This document shows, in pieces, positions 8,428 through 17,463 of a stretch of 64,000 nucleotides of DNA. Location of the stretch: assembly GCA_033856255.1 (NCBI GenBank), contig JAWVFH010000046.1, forward strand, positions 85,399 to 149,398, given 5' to 3'. The stretch is from WHSW01 sp033856255. Lineage in GTDB: Bacteria; Actinomycetota; Thermoleophilia; Solirubrobacterales; 70-9. Under the pieces are notes generated by a model that saw only the letters and a list, made by a program, of their open reading frames with translations, made no database searches and was not told where the DNA came from. Made by a program: the position numbers and the translations under genes. Every line of letters begins with the position of its first letter. Within the stretch, counting starts at the first letter, position 1.

Positions 8428-9276
8428 TCAGGCGTTCTGGTTCAGCTGGTTCTTCTTCGGCACCGGGCAGGAACCGGGCTTGCCGCCGTCGTAGCCCTGG
8501 GCGAAGAAGTCCTGGCGCAGCGCGGAGCTGCCGTGGGCGCCGGGCGCCTTGATCGGCGTCTCGGGTGAGTCACCGCTGATGTCGACGAGGCCGAGGATCT
8601 CGCCGATGTCGCCCTCCTCGAGCAGGCCGCGGGTGTAGACCGTCTTCGCCCAGACTCCGGCCAGGCAGTCGGCCTGCAGCTCGAGCTGGGCCGAGACGAT
8701 CCCCGGGGCGCCGAAGAGGCCGAGCAGGTCCTGGACACGGTGCGCGTTCTCGTGCGCGACGACGACCGCTGTTGCCGCATCCCCGAACTTCTCGGGGTAC
8801 TTCTGGAAGAACGTGAGCGGGAAGTAGATCGACTCATCGGCCGTGCAGTAGAACGGGCCCGTCCGCACGCTCGCCTTGACCCCGCAGGCGGACTTCAGCT
8901 TGCTGTCGAAGATCAGCTCCTTGGCCGGCGAGTACTTGTAGCCGGAGCCGTTGAACTGCTTCTGCCAGTAGGTGGCGACGTCGCCGTCGACGGTGTGGAT
9001 CCAGTCGGTCGTCGACAGCCCGGCCGAGCCGCGGATCGCAGGCACGCTCGGCTCACCCTGCGCGGCGCGCAGCTCCGCGAACTGATCCAGTACCTCGGCC
9101 CCCTGGGGCGTCTTCGTCGCGGCGGGGTCCGCCGCGTCGACGGCGACCGCGGTGGGCTCGTTGACGGTTACCTCGGTGCCGGCGCTGCTGCTGCTGCTGT
9201 CGTCGCCGCAGCCGGCGAGCCCGCCGAGGGCGAGCGCGGCGACGAGCGCGAGGACCGATGCCAGGGCGGACCGCAT
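8428..9276 (-). CDS. YpfJ-type neutral zinc metallopeptidase, lipoprotein
   Basis: 282 residues. Signal peptide with lipobox GLAGC puts the lipidated Cys at 23, followed by a Ser-rich linker. The zinc site VVAHENAHRVQD (HExxH) is near residue 173 and the downstream LELQADCLAGVWA is the second hallmark of the putative neutral zinc metallopeptidase family (PF04228). It is therefore a predicted extracytoplasmic peptidase; its substrates are not known for the family. ATG 9276 is chosen to begin directly at the signal peptide. Only 52 bases separate it from the divergent RyR-domain gene. Confidence 0.88.
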   Translation of the reverse strand: MRSALASVLALVAALALGGLAGCGDDSSSSSAGTEVTVNEPTAVAVDAADPAATKTPQGAEVLDQFAELRAAQGEPSVPAIRGSAGLSTTDWIHTVDGDVATYWQKQFNGSGYKYSPAKELIFDSKLKSACGVKASVRTGPFYCTADESIYFPLTFFQKYPEKFGDAATAVVVAHENAHRVQDLLGLFGAPGIVSAQLELQADCLAGVWAKTVYTRGLLEEGDIGEILGLVDISGDSPETPIKAPGAHGSSALRQDFFAQGYDGGKPGSCPVPKKNQLNQNA

Positions 9277-9315
9277 GGACGCGGCATTGTGCCAGTTGCG
9301 GGGGCGGGGCGAGTG

Positions 9316-9321
9316 TAGGCT
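9316..9321 (+). promoter_or_regulatory. -10 box TAGGCT for leaderless gene at 9329
   Basis: TAGGCT lies 7 bases before the GTG at 9329. No convincing -35 box is at the expected distance (TTGCGG at 9296 gives only a 14-base spacer). Confidence 0.5.
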
Positions 9322-9328
9322 CGCCGGC

Positions 9329-11119
9329 GTGCAGGAGGAGTCGCCCGAGTCGAGCCCGTTCGCCGGTGAGCGCAGCACGTCCTGGGCGCTGCGGCGCTTC
9401 TGGAGGGCGAACGTGCGGCCCGTCTGGCGTCAGCTCCGGGCGCCGATCATCGTCCTGCTGGGGCTGACCGTGATCGTCTTCGGCACGATCGGCTACGGCA
9501 AGCTCGGCGACGACTGGTGGGAGGCGTTGTTCAAGTCGTTCCAGCTCTACGCCTTCGGCGGCTCGCTGCAGAGCGGCGACCCGCTGGTCCTCAACATCGC
9601 CCGCGTGCTCGGGCCGCTTCTCGTCGGTGTCGCCGCGATCCGCGGCCTCCTGGTCCTCTCTCGCGAGCAGCTGCGACTGATCGGCTTTCGCCTCTTCCGC
9701 CGCAACCACACCGTCATCGTCGGCCTCGGCGACGTCGGCTTCAAGCTCGCGGCCAGCCTCAACGATCTCGGCGAGCGGGTGATCGCGATCGACCGCGACG
9801 CGACCCAGCCCTCGATCGCGGGGTGCAGAGAGCGCGGGATCAGCGTTCTCGTCGGCGACGCCGCGGATCCCGACCTGCTGCGGACCGCGTGCGTACACCG
9901 CGCCAGCTATCTGATCGTCGCGCCCGGAAGCGACGGCGTCGCCGCCGACGTCGTCGCCGCCGCGGCGGCGATCACGACCGACCGCGCCGATCGTCCGCTC
10001 AAGGTGATCGCCCACATCGAGGATCGGGCCCTCTGGCAGGCGCTGCGGGCGCACACGGTTTCCCACGGTGACGGCCCCGACCTCGAGGTCGAGTTCTTCA
10101 ACCTCTACGAGACCGCCGGCCGCCTGGTGCTCGACCGCGACCCCCCGTTCAGCGCCGAGGCCGCCGCCGGACACCGCGGTCCCCGGGTGCTGATCGTCGC
10201 CGACCAGGCGATCGCCGAGGTCCTGATCGTGAATGCCGCCAGGCTGTGGCGAAACTCGCGCGCCGACGAACGGGCGCGGATCGTGATCACGCTCGCCGCG
10301 GCCGGAGCCGAGGCCGAGTGCGAGCGGTTGCGCGAGCGCTACCCGGCGATCGACTCGATCGCGGACCTCGATCCGTGGGAGATCGACCTCGCCTCGCCGG
10401 CCGTGCGCGAATCGGCCCGCAATCACGACGCCGGGGCGGCCTACGTCGCGCTCGGCGACGAGGCCCGCGGCGCCGCTGTCGCCCTCACCCTGGCAGCGAC
10501 CAATCCCGCCGGCCGCAAGATCGTGCTGGCGATCAACGACAGGCGGCTCGGAGCTGCCCTGATCGCCGGCGCCGATGGCGGCACCGGAGCGATCAGGCTG
10601 TTCGGGATCCTCGAGCTGGTGCTCAGCCCCCGCTTCCTCGTCGACGGCCTGCGGGAAACGCTGGCCAGGGCGATGCACGACAGCTACGAGCGCTCACAGC
10701 TGGCCACGGGAGAAACCGAGCTTCCGTACGTGAAGCCGTGGGCCGCGCTCGAGGACGACGCGAAGTCCTCAAACCGCGACTTCGCCGCCGACATCCCGCG
10801 CAAGCTCACGGCGGTCGGCTGCATGGTCGTGCCGGCGGCTCTGCCCGATGTCGAGCGTTCGACGCGCATCTTCGAGCAGCACGTCGGCGACCGGCTGGAG
10901 GAGCTGGCCGAGGCCGAGCACGAGCGCTGGATGGCCGAGCGCATCCGTAGCGGCTGGTCGTATGCCGCGGAGCGCGACAATGCGGCCAAGCTGCACGACT
11001 GCCTGGTGCCGTACGAGCAGCTGTCGGAGGCCGACAAGGAGAAGGACAGGGTGACGATCCGCGAGCTGCCCGAGATGCTCGCCAAGGCCGGCTTCGCGAT
11101 CGAGCGAACGGCCTCCTAG
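9329..11119 (+). CDS. Membrane-anchored TrkA-N domain protein with C-terminal RyR domain
   Basis: 596 residues. Two predicted TM helices (about 34-52 and 90-115) are followed by a Rossmann NAD-binding TrkA-N domain starting at HTVIVGLGDVG (about 126), a second Rossmann-like region, and a RyR domain at about 514-590 (EHERWMAERIRSGWSYA, then LVPYEQLSEADKEKDR), a module first described in ryanodine receptors. TIGYG occurs right after TM1, but it is not placed in a proper pore loop. Such proteins probably sense a nucleotide and gate or regulate ion movement; this is inference. GTG 9329 follows a TAGGCT box by 7 bases. It ends 1 base before the convergent tig stop. Confidence 0.8.
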   Translation: MQEESPESSPFAGERSTSWALRRFWRANVRPVWRQLRAPIIVLLGLTVIVFGTIGYGKLGDDWWEALFKSFQLYAFGGSLQSGDPLVLNIARVLGPLLVGVAAIRGLLVLSREQLRLIGFRLFRRNHTVIVGLGDVGFKLAASLNDLGERVIAIDRDATQPSIAGCRERGISVLVGDAADPDLLRTACVHRASYLIVAPGSDGVAADVVAAAAAITTDRADRPLKVIAHIEDRALWQALRAHTVSHGDGPDLEVEFFNLYETAGRLVLDRDPPFSAEAAAGHRGPRVLIVADQAIAEVLIVNAARLWRNSRADERARIVITLAAAGAEAECERLRERYPAIDSIADLDPWEIDLASPAVRESARNHDAGAAYVALGDEARGAAVALTLAATNPAGRKIVLAINDRRLGAALIAGADGGTGAIRLFGILELVLSPRFLVDGLRETLARAMHDSYERSQLATGETELPYVKPWAALEDDAKSSNRDFAADIPRKLTAVGCMVVPAALPDVERSTRIFEQHVGDRLEELAEAEHERWMAERIRSGWSYAAERDNAAKLHDCLVPYEQLSEADKEKDRVTIRELPEMLAKAGFAIERTAS

Positions 11120-11120
11120 G

Positions 11121-12521
11121 TCAGGAGCCCGGGATCCAGAGCTCGCCAGGCTTGCCCTCCGGATCGGCGGCATCCTCGGCCTTGGGCGAATCCTTCTCCG
11201 GGGTCCAGATCTGCTCGCGGGCGGCGGCTCGCTCCATCGGGATCGGCTTCGCCGACTCGGCGATCGCGTCGGCGGCCTTGCGCATCCGCACCTCGTCGCG
11301 CAGCAGGTGGTCGCGGCCGGACTCGCGCAGGCGCTCGAGCAGCTTCCCGGGCGAGTTCTTGCCCTCGCCGGGGCCGATCGCCTCGATCAGGTCCTCGTCG
11401 CTGGGCTCGATCCCCTCCGCCTCGGCGACCGCGGCGAGGACGGCCTCGCGGCGCAGAGCGCGCTCGGCGTCCTCCTCGGCGTCGTCGATCAGGTCGTGGC
11501 GGTCCTTGCCCTGCATCTGCGCGTACGCCTGCGGGTCGATCCCCCGCGAGGCGAGCTGACGCTCGATCCGCTCCCAGAGCTCGTGCGCGCGGGCGTGGAC
11601 GAGCTCATGCGGGATCTCCAGCTTGGCGTTCGCGGCGACGGCATCGACGGCGGCCTCGCGGAACTCTGCCTCGGCGCGCTGCTCGAGGCCCTCCCCGAGG
11701 CGCGAGCGGATCTCCGTTCGCAGCTCTTCGATCGTCTCGAACTCCGACGCCTCGGAGGCGAACTCGTCGTCGAGCTCCGGCAGGTCCTTCTCGCGAACCT
11801 CCTTGACGGTGACGGCGAAGGTCGCCGTCTTGCCCGCCAGCTGCTCGGGCTGGTGGTCGTCGGGGAACGTGACTTCGACCGTGCGCTCGTCGCCCGCGGA
11901 GGCGCCGGTGAGCGCGGCATCGAACTCCGCCAGCAGGCTCTCGCTGCCGAGCTCGATCACGAAGTCGTGTCCCTCCGAGCCCTCGAACGGCTCGCCGTCG
12001 ATCGTCCCGGCGAAGTCGATCACCACGGCGTCGCCGGCCGCGGCCGGGCGCTCGACCGGTGAGAGACTGGCGAAGCCCTCGCGGAGACGGTCGAGCTCGG
12101 CCTCGATGGCCTCCTCCGGCACCTCGATCTCCGCCTTGCCGACCTCGAGCCCCCGCCACTCGCCGAGCTCGGCCTTCGGGCGCACGCCGACCTCGATCGT
12201 GAACCGCAGCTCCTCGCCCTCGGCCGGGATCTCGCCGACGTCGAGCTTCGGGTCGCCGACCGAGGCGACGCCGGAGTCGAGCAGCGCCCGCTCATACCAC
12301 TCCGGCAACCCGTCTCGCAGCGCCTGCTCGATCACCGCCTCGCGGCCGATCCGCTGGATCACGAGCTGCGCCGGCACCTTGCCCTTGCGAAAGCCGGGCA
12401 TCTTCATCTCGCCGGCGAGCGTGGCGGCGGCCCGGTCGACTCGCTTGGCGAGCAGCTCGGGCTCGACCGCGACCTCGATCTTGACCCGCGATTCGGGCAG
12501 CTCGGTGACTTCGGTTCTCAT
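11121..12521 (-). CDS. tig: Trigger factor, ribosome-associated chaperone/prolyl isomerase
   Basis: 466 residues with the three-domain layout of trigger factor. The N-terminal ribosome-binding domain carries the signature loop GFRKGKVPA at about 44-52. The FKBP-type domain spans about 150-240 (GDAVVIDFAGTIDGEPFEG). The C-terminal helical substrate cradle runs to about 430, followed by an acidic/Lys-rich tail ending KPGELWIPGS. It folds nascent chains at the ribosome exit tunnel in the cytoplasm. It is monocistronic here, divergent from the aldo/keto reductase and convergent with the RyR gene; clpP lies further along the same strand but not adjacent. Confidence 0.96.
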   Translation of the reverse strand: MRTEVTELPESRVKIEVAVEPELLAKRVDRAAATLAGEMKMPGFRKGKVPAQLVIQRIGREAVIEQALRDGLPEWYERALLDSGVASVGDPKLDVGEIPAEGEELRFTIEVGVRPKAELGEWRGLEVGKAEIEVPEEAIEAELDRLREGFASLSPVERPAAAGDAVVIDFAGTIDGEPFEGSEGHDFVIELGSESLLAEFDAALTGASAGDERTVEVTFPDDHQPEQLAGKTATFAVTVKEVREKDLPELDDEFASEASEFETIEELRTEIRSRLGEGLEQRAEAEFREAAVDAVAANAKLEIPHELVHARAHELWERIERQLASRGIDPQAYAQMQGKDRHDLIDDAEEDAERALRREAVLAAVAEAEGIEPSDEDLIEAIGPGEGKNSPGKLLERLRESGRDHLLRDEVRMRKAADAIAESAKPIPMERAAAREQIWTPEKDSPKAEDAADPEGKPGELWIPGS

Positions 12522-12544
12522 CGGGTTGGCAGCTTAGCCCCCAC

Positions 12545-12550
12545 TACGCT
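12545..12550 (+). promoter_or_regulatory. -10 box TACGCT for leaderless gene at 12558
   Basis: TACGCT is 7 bases before the GTG at 12558, the same spacing as the TAGGCT boxes elsewhere in this window. No clear -35 element. Confidence 0.4.
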
Positions 12551-12557
12551 TCAGCCC

Positions 12558-13697
12558 GTGGAGCCAGGCAGAACCGCGATCGGCACCTGGAGCGGCGGGC
12601 GCTTCATGCACTTCGGCGAACCGATCGACGACGAGCGGCTGCTGGCGCTGCTGCGCCCGGGCGACGGCATCGACACCGTGATCACCGCCGACGTCTACGG
12701 CGCCGGCGACGCCGACGCCCTGCTCGGCCGCGCACTCGAGGGCATCGCCCGCGACTCGTATTCGCTGGTCGGCGCTGTCGGCCACGACTTCGTCGACGGC
12801 GAGCGCGATGGCCCGCGCGGCTTCCCGCGCTTCACCGACCCGAGCCTGCGCGGGCCCGGCGAGTACGCCTCCTATCTGCGCCGGGCGACCGAGGCGAGCC
12901 TGGCGCGCACGGGCGCCGACTCCTTCGACCTGCTGCTGCTCCACAACCCCGACCGGGTCGGCTTCACCTCGGAGGCCGCGTGGGACGGGATGTCGGCCCT
13001 TCGGGACGCCGGCCTGACTTCCGCGATCGGGGTCGCCCCGGGGCCGGCGAACGGCTTCACCCTCGACCTGCTCGACTGCTTCGAGCGCTACGGCGACCGG
13101 ATCGACTGGGCGATGGTGATCCTCAACCCGCTCGAGCCCTGGCCCGGCGAGCTCTGCCTCGCCGCCGCCGCCGAGCGCGACGTGCGGGTGATCACGCGGG
13201 TGGTCGACTACGGCGGCCTGTTCTGGGACGACGTCCTCCCCGGCCACGAGTTCGCCGAATTCGACCACCGGGGCTTCCGGCCCGAGGGATGGGTCGAGGC
13301 GGGCCACGAGCGGCTCGAGCTGATGCGCCCGATCGCCGCCGAGGCCGGGCTGACCCCGATCCAGCTCGCCTGTCAGTGGAACCTGGCCCACGAGGCGGTC
13401 GAGTGCGTCGCGCCGACCCTGATTCAGGAGTCCGGCCCGGGTGCGCGGCCGATCGAGGACAAGCGCGCCGAGCTGGCCGGGCTCCCGGCCCAGGCCCTGA
13501 CCGCGGTCCAGGTCGAGCGGATCCGCGCGCTCGGCGACAACACCGGCTGTATGGCGCTGAAGGGCGCCAGCCCCGACCACGAGGGCGCGCAGCGGCCGGA
13601 CCGCTGGGCGATCACCGACGAGCTGGTCGCCGCCGGCCGGCGCTGGGGAGTCGACCCCGAGCGCGACCTCGCCCGGCGCGCAGGCTCCGCGGTTTGA
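12558..13697 (+). CDS. Aldo/keto reductase family protein
   Basis: 379 residues matching the TIM-barrel aldo/keto reductase layout: an early DTVITADVYG strand, SFDLLLLHNPDRVG (the family's LDLYLIHxP-like strand with the catalytic His), and SAIGVAPGPANG. C-terminal features AGLTPIQLACQWNLAH and VECVAPTLIQE correspond to the cofactor-binding end. The usual catalytic Tyr is expected at VYG near residue 50. Substrate is unknown and NADPH dependence is family knowledge only. GTG start is placed 7 bases after a TACGCT box. The gene overlaps a tiny downstream frame by four bases. Confidence 0.85.
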   Translation: MEPGRTAIGTWSGGRFMHFGEPIDDERLLALLRPGDGIDTVITADVYGAGDADALLGRALEGIARDSYSLVGAVGHDFVDGERDGPRGFPRFTDPSLRGPGEYASYLRRATEASLARTGADSFDLLLLHNPDRVGFTSEAAWDGMSALRDAGLTSAIGVAPGPANGFTLDLLDCFERYGDRIDWAMVILNPLEPWPGELCLAAAAERDVRVITRVVDYGGLFWDDVLPGHEFAEFDHRGFRPEGWVEAGHERLELMRPIAAEAGLTPIQLACQWNLAHEAVECVAPTLIQESGPGARPIEDKRAELAGLPAQALTAVQVERIRALGDNTGCMALKGASPDHEGAQRPDRWAITDELVAAGRRWGVDPERDLARRAGSAV

Positions 13698-13828
13698 GCC
13701 CGGCGCAGCGCTTCGCCGCCTGGGTGCTGACCGGCCCGATCGGTCGCTTCGCCGCCTTCTTCGGCGACCTCGGCGTCTACTGGTGGCGCTGGTTTCGGGG
13801 ACGCCGGGCCGAGGCCGGCGAGCGCTGA
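13694..13828 (+). CDS. Small hydrophobic protein, 44 residues, coupled to the reductase gene
   Basis: A TTG start overlaps the reductase stop (TTTGA), and the frame reads LSPAQRFAAWVLTGPIG then FAAFFGDLGVYWWRWF and a basic tail to TGA at 13828. It has one hydrophobic aromatic-rich segment flanked by Arg, as in small membrane proteins. I infer it from the overlap and composition; no family is recognised. It could be a chance frame, but its amino-acid pattern is unlike the random high-GC frames around it. Confidence 0.5.
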   Translation: MSPAQRFAAWVLTGPIGRFAAFFGDLGVYWWRWFRGRRAEAGER

Positions 13829-14025
13829 GCCGATCGCTCAGTCGCGCGCCGTGGCCACCAGCGAGGGAGCGGCGACCGCGCGGGTGGCGGGCGCCTCGCC
13901 GCGACGCGCCGGCCGGCGGACCTTGACCTGCTCAGCCAGCCCGGCGACGGCGACTGGACCGACACCGCGCCACCGGGGCGGTCGCCAAGCGGACCTTCAC
14001 CCTGCCATCGCGCTGACGCCTCGGA

Positions 14026-15522
14026 TCAGTGGCTCTCGGCGTAGCCGAGGATCGTGCGGTCGGTCAGCCACTCGACCGGGGCGCGGTCGTCGGTGTAGAC
14101 GCTGCCCCCGGGCAGCCGCGGCGCCAGCCGGGCGGCGGCGATCAAGCCGAGCTCTCTCAGGTTGCCGTGCAGCCGGGCGCGGGCCGCGGCGGCCAGCCGC
14201 GCCGGCGAGGCCGGGGCCTCGCCGCCGACGAGCAGGGTGTTGGTCTGATCGGCGGGATCGCGCAGGACGGCGGGGAACACGGCCGCCATCGTCCGCCCCA
14301 TGACGCGCTCGAAATCGTCGCTGTGCTCCGCGTGGCCGACGTTGACGACCACCACGCCGCCGGGAGCGAGCCGGTCGCGGACGAGCTCGAAGAACTCCTT
14401 CGTCGCCAGGTAGAACGGAATGTACGGCTGGCGGTAGGCGTCGACGACGATCATGTCGTAGCCACCGTCGGAGCTGCGCAGCCAGGGGCGCGCGTCGGCG
14501 TCGGCGACGGTCAGGTTCGGGTTCGAGCCCATGTCGAAGTACCTGTAGCCGGCCGCGGTCACCTCGGGGTCGATCTCGACCCCGTCGACCTTCGTCCGCG
14601 GCCAGAAGTGCCCGTACTCGCGCGCGATCGTGCCCGCCGCGTTGCCCAGGATCGCGATCCGCTGCGGGGGCCGCTCGCGGGCCGCGAACGGCAACACGAG
14701 GTAGTCGTCCCAGTAGTCGGCGGTCAGATACCCCCGCGCCGGCAGGATCGAGTGCACGGCCTGGCCCTCGTTGAGCTCCAGGACCCGGTCTCCGTCGTCC
14801 TGCTCGACCACGCGGATGTACTGCAGCCGGGACTCGTCCTCGTAGAGGACCCGGCCGTCGGCGGTCGCCTTGACGCTCGCCGCCGGCAGCGCGATCGCCA
14901 CCGCGAGCAAGGCCGGGACAACGGCAAAGCGCCAGCCTAGGCCGGCGCTCGCGACCAGCGCCAGGGCGAAGGCGAAGACGAGGAAGGTGCGCTGGGTGCC
15001 GGCGAACGGGATCAGCACCAGCGCGGCGAGCATCGTCCCGGTCAGCGAGCCGGCGGTCGAGATCGCGTACAGGCGCCCGGAGACCCGTCCGGCGTGCTCG
15101 ACGTCTTCGACCGCGAGCCGTAGGGCCCAGGGTGCGCAGCTGCCGAGCAGGACGACCGGGATCGCGATCAGGCAGAGGACCGCGGCCAGCGAGCCGACGA
15201 AGGCGCCGGCCTCGAGGTTGTCGAGGGCGTCGACCGAGAGGTCGAAGAACGGGCGCGCGATCAGCGGCACGATCGCCAGCAGCACCGCGGCGCCGAGGAC
15301 GACGAGACAGAGGCTGCGCAGCTCCGGTCGGCGGTCGGCGAGACGACCGCCGAGCCAGTAGCCGACCGAAAGCGCCACGAGGACGACGCCGATCGTGTTC
15401 GCCCAGACGATCGTCGAGGCGCCGAAGAACGGCGCCATCAGCCGCGCCGCGGCGATCTCGGCGCCGAGGCTGGCCGTTCCGACGACGAAGACGAGGGCGT
15501 AGAGAAGCCTGTGGTCGGTCAC
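14026..15522 (-). CDS. Membrane-fused polyamine aminopropyltransferase (spermidine-synthase-like)
   Basis: 498 residues. The first ~215 form about seven TM segments (LLYALVFVVGTASLGAEI onwards), resembling an MFS-like half. The C-terminal ~260 residues are a spermidine-synthase-like SAM/decarboxylated-SAM fold: RIAILGNAAGTIAREYG replaces the usual GGGDG loop, then VDGVEIDPEV, DADARPWL and YDMIVVDAYRQPYIP with the conserved Asp. Fused MFS/spermidine synthases are a known family whose true substrate is often uncertain. GTG 15522 overlaps the CtaG stop by four bases (GTGA), implying translational coupling with the upstream gene. Confidence 0.85.
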   Translation of the reverse strand: MTDHRLLYALVFVVGTASLGAEIAAARLMAPFFGASTIVWANTIGVVLVALSVGYWLGGRLADRRPELRSLCLVVLGAAVLLAIVPLIARPFFDLSVDALDNLEAGAFVGSLAAVLCLIAIPVVLLGSCAPWALRLAVEDVEHAGRVSGRLYAISTAGSLTGTMLAALVLIPFAGTQRTFLVFAFALALVASAGLGWRFAVVPALLAVAIALPAASVKATADGRVLYEDESRLQYIRVVEQDDGDRVLELNEGQAVHSILPARGYLTADYWDDYLVLPFAARERPPQRIAILGNAAGTIAREYGHFWPRTKVDGVEIDPEVTAAGYRYFDMGSNPNLTVADADARPWLRSSDGGYDMIVVDAYRQPYIPFYLATKEFFELVRDRLAPGGVVVVNVGHAEHSDDFERVMGRTMAAVFPAVLRDPADQTNTLLVGGEAPASPARLAAAARARLHGNLRELGLIAAARLAPRLPGGSVYTDDRAPVEWLTDRTILGYAESH

Positions 15523-16391
15523 GTGCCGCTGCCGAGGATCCGCTCTCGCAGCCGTTCGCCCTGCCCGGCGGCGACCGCGCGCGCTGCTCGGCCCGGATCG
15601 AGGTCGAACCCGTGCGCGTCGGCGAGGTCGAGCAGCGCCTGCTTCTCGTTGCTGCGGTTGGCGGCCCGGAAGAAGAGCCAGGTGAAGAGCCCCAGGGTGA
15701 CGAAGCCGGTCCAGATCATCATCACGTTGCCGGCGGCCCCCTGGTCGGAGAGCGCGCCGATCCCGTGCTTGGCCTCGCCCGGCGCGTAGTCGGGATAGAG
15801 CACCGACCCGGACCAGATCAGGACGTTGGCGAGCACCGCCTCGAGCAGCCGGACGACGATCACGTAGATCAGCATCGCCCCGTCGCCGAACCAGGTCGGT
15901 TTCGGCAGCGGTCCGACCAGCGGCAGCCACATCGCCAGCCCGAAGCTGAAGAAGCAGGCGTGCTGCGCGAAGTGCAGCAGCGAGCTGTCCAGGACCCCGT
16001 CGTAGAGGAACGAGAGGTGCCAGACGTAGAGGTTGAGCGCCCAGACGGGAAGCGCGATCAGCGGATTGCCGAACGCCCGCAGCCAGCCGAACGGTCGCCG
16101 GGCCAGCAGCGGCTGCAGGATCGGCCCGGTGAGGCCGAGCGCGATCAGCAATCCGGCCAGATCGCCGACCAGCAGATGCTGGACCATGTGCGCGACGACG
16201 ACCTCCTCGGCGACCGGCGCCAGCGGCGGCAGGTCGGAGACCAGGAGGACGAACATCCCGGCCCCAAACGAGACCTGGCGCCAGAGGTCGACCGGCCGGT
16301 CGCGGACAGCGAGGGTCCGCACCCGGCGCGCATAGGCGACCGCGACGGCGATCAGCAGCAGCGGCGCCGCGACGTCGATCAGCGCGTCCAC
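15519..16391 (-). CDS. CtaG-type cytochrome c oxidase assembly membrane protein
   Basis: 290 residues with about seven TM segments and the conserved histidine motifs of the caa3-type CtaG family: AHMVQHLLVGDLAG, LYVWHLSFLYDGVL and LLHFAQHACFF. In Bacillus, CtaG is needed for caa3 oxidase activity, probably by helping insert copper; that role is carried over by family. The C-terminal ~50 residues are soluble and charged. The gene lies between corA (10 bases upstream) and the aminopropyltransferase (4-base overlap), but no oxidase subunit genes are nearby. Confidence 0.85.
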   Translation of the reverse strand: MDALIDVAAPLLLIAVAVAYARRVRTLAVRDRPVDLWRQVSFGAGMFVLLVSDLPPLAPVAEEVVVAHMVQHLLVGDLAGLLIALGLTGPILQPLLARRPFGWLRAFGNPLIALPVWALNLYVWHLSFLYDGVLDSSLLHFAQHACFFSFGLAMWLPLVGPLPKPTWFGDGAMLIYVIVVRLLEAVLANVLIWSGSVLYPDYAPGEAKHGIGALSDQGAAGNVMMIWTGFVTLGLFTWLFFRAANRSNEKQALLDLADAHGFDLDPGRAARAVAAGQGERLRERILGSGT

Positions 16392-16401
16392 GCAGGAAAA
16401 G

Positions 16402-17373
16402 CTACAGCCAGCGAATCCGCTTGAAGAAGGTGTAGAGGAAGGCGACGGCGAACGCCATCATCGCCAGCGCGACCCAGTAGCCCCAGGGCTCGTCGAGCTC
16501 CGGCATGTGGGTGAAGTTCATGCCCCAGATCGAGGCGAGGAACGTGGGCACGGCGATGATCGCCGCGTAGGCCGAGATCGCGCGGACGACCTCGTTCTGA
16601 CGCACGCCGAGCAAGGCCAGGTTGGCCTCCAGGATCGAGGTCAACAGCTCCCGCTGGGCGGTGACCTGCTCGTCGACGCGGCGCGCGTGGTCGGCGACGT
16701 CGCGGAAATAGCGGCGCAGCTGCTCGTCCATGTTCGGGAACGCACCGCGCTCCAGCGCCTCCAGCGGCGCCAGCAGCGGGGCCGTCGCGTGGTGGAACTC
16801 GATCACCTCGCGCTTCAGGAAGTAGATCCGCTGGGTCGAGTCGGTGCCGTCGCTGAAGATCTCCGTCTCGACCTCGGTGATGTCGTTGTCGATCCCCTCG
16901 ACCACCGGCTGGTAGTCGTCGACGACCTTGTCGACGATCGCCCAGACCGCCGCGGCGGGCCCGAACTCCAGCAGCTCCGGGTGGTCCTCCAGGTGCTTGC
17001 GGACGCCCTTCAGCTCGCTGGCGGCACCGTGGCGAACGGCGATCACGTACGTGCTCGAGAGGAAGAGCATGATCTCGCCGAACTCGACCTCCTCCTTGGC
17101 GTCGTCGTAGCGCGCGGGGCGCAGGACGACGAAGTAGGAGTCCGCGTAGTCCTCGAGCTTCGGCCGCTGATGCGCACCGTAGGCGTCCTCGAGCGCCAGC
17201 TCGTGCAGGTCGAAGCGCTCGCCGACGTCGCGCAGCTCGTCGACCGTGGGCTCGAACAGGCCGAGCCAGACGAAGTCGCCGTCGCCGACCACGCAGTTGG
17301 CGGCGACGTCGAGCGGCAGCTGGCCCTCGTGCTGGCGCACGCCGTCCCGGTAGTGGGCGCAATCGACGATCAC
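16402..17373 (-). CDS. corA: CorA-family magnesium/divalent cation transporter
   Basis: 323 residues with the CorA plan: soluble N-terminal funnel domain (FVWLGLFEPTVDEL, then ALEDAYGAHQRPKLEDY), long helices, and two C-terminal TM segments. The pore signature GMN is in WGMNFTHMPEL near residue 286, and the last residues are basic (FFKRIRWL) as usual. It forms a pentameric channel for Mg2+/Co2+ in the inner membrane. The neighbours (LemA upstream, CtaG downstream) are on the same strand; spacing to ctaG is 10 bases. Confidence 0.93.
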   Translation of the reverse strand: MIVDCAHYRDGVRQHEGQLPLDVAANCVVGDGDFVWLGLFEPTVDELRDVGERFDLHELALEDAYGAHQRPKLEDYADSYFVVLRPARYDDAKEEVEFGEIMLFLSSTYVIAVRHGAASELKGVRKHLEDHPELLEFGPAAAVWAIVDKVVDDYQPVVEGIDNDITEVETEIFSDGTDSTQRIYFLKREVIEFHHATAPLLAPLEALERGAFPNMDEQLRRYFRDVADHARRVDEQVTAQRELLTSILEANLALLGVRQNEVVRAISAYAAIIAVPTFLASIWGMNFTHMPELDEPWGYWVALAMMAFAVAFLYTFFKRIRWL

Positions 17374-17463
17374 GCCGGGGTTTTCAGCCTCGGGCGCCCG
17401 CCTCCTGCGCGCCGACGATTTCCTGCATCGCCGGCCCGGGGCCGCGGGCCGGCTGCGGGCCCC

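Noticed and set aside
9440..9520. TIGYG in the RyR-domain protein as a potassium-channel filter
   Set aside because: It directly follows TM1 with no pore helix before it, so it is not in a normal filter position; kept only as a remark.
13829..14025. 197-base gap between the small peptide gene and the aminopropyltransferase
   Set aside because: Reads like decayed coding sequence in places but no frame, motif or hairpin is convincing.
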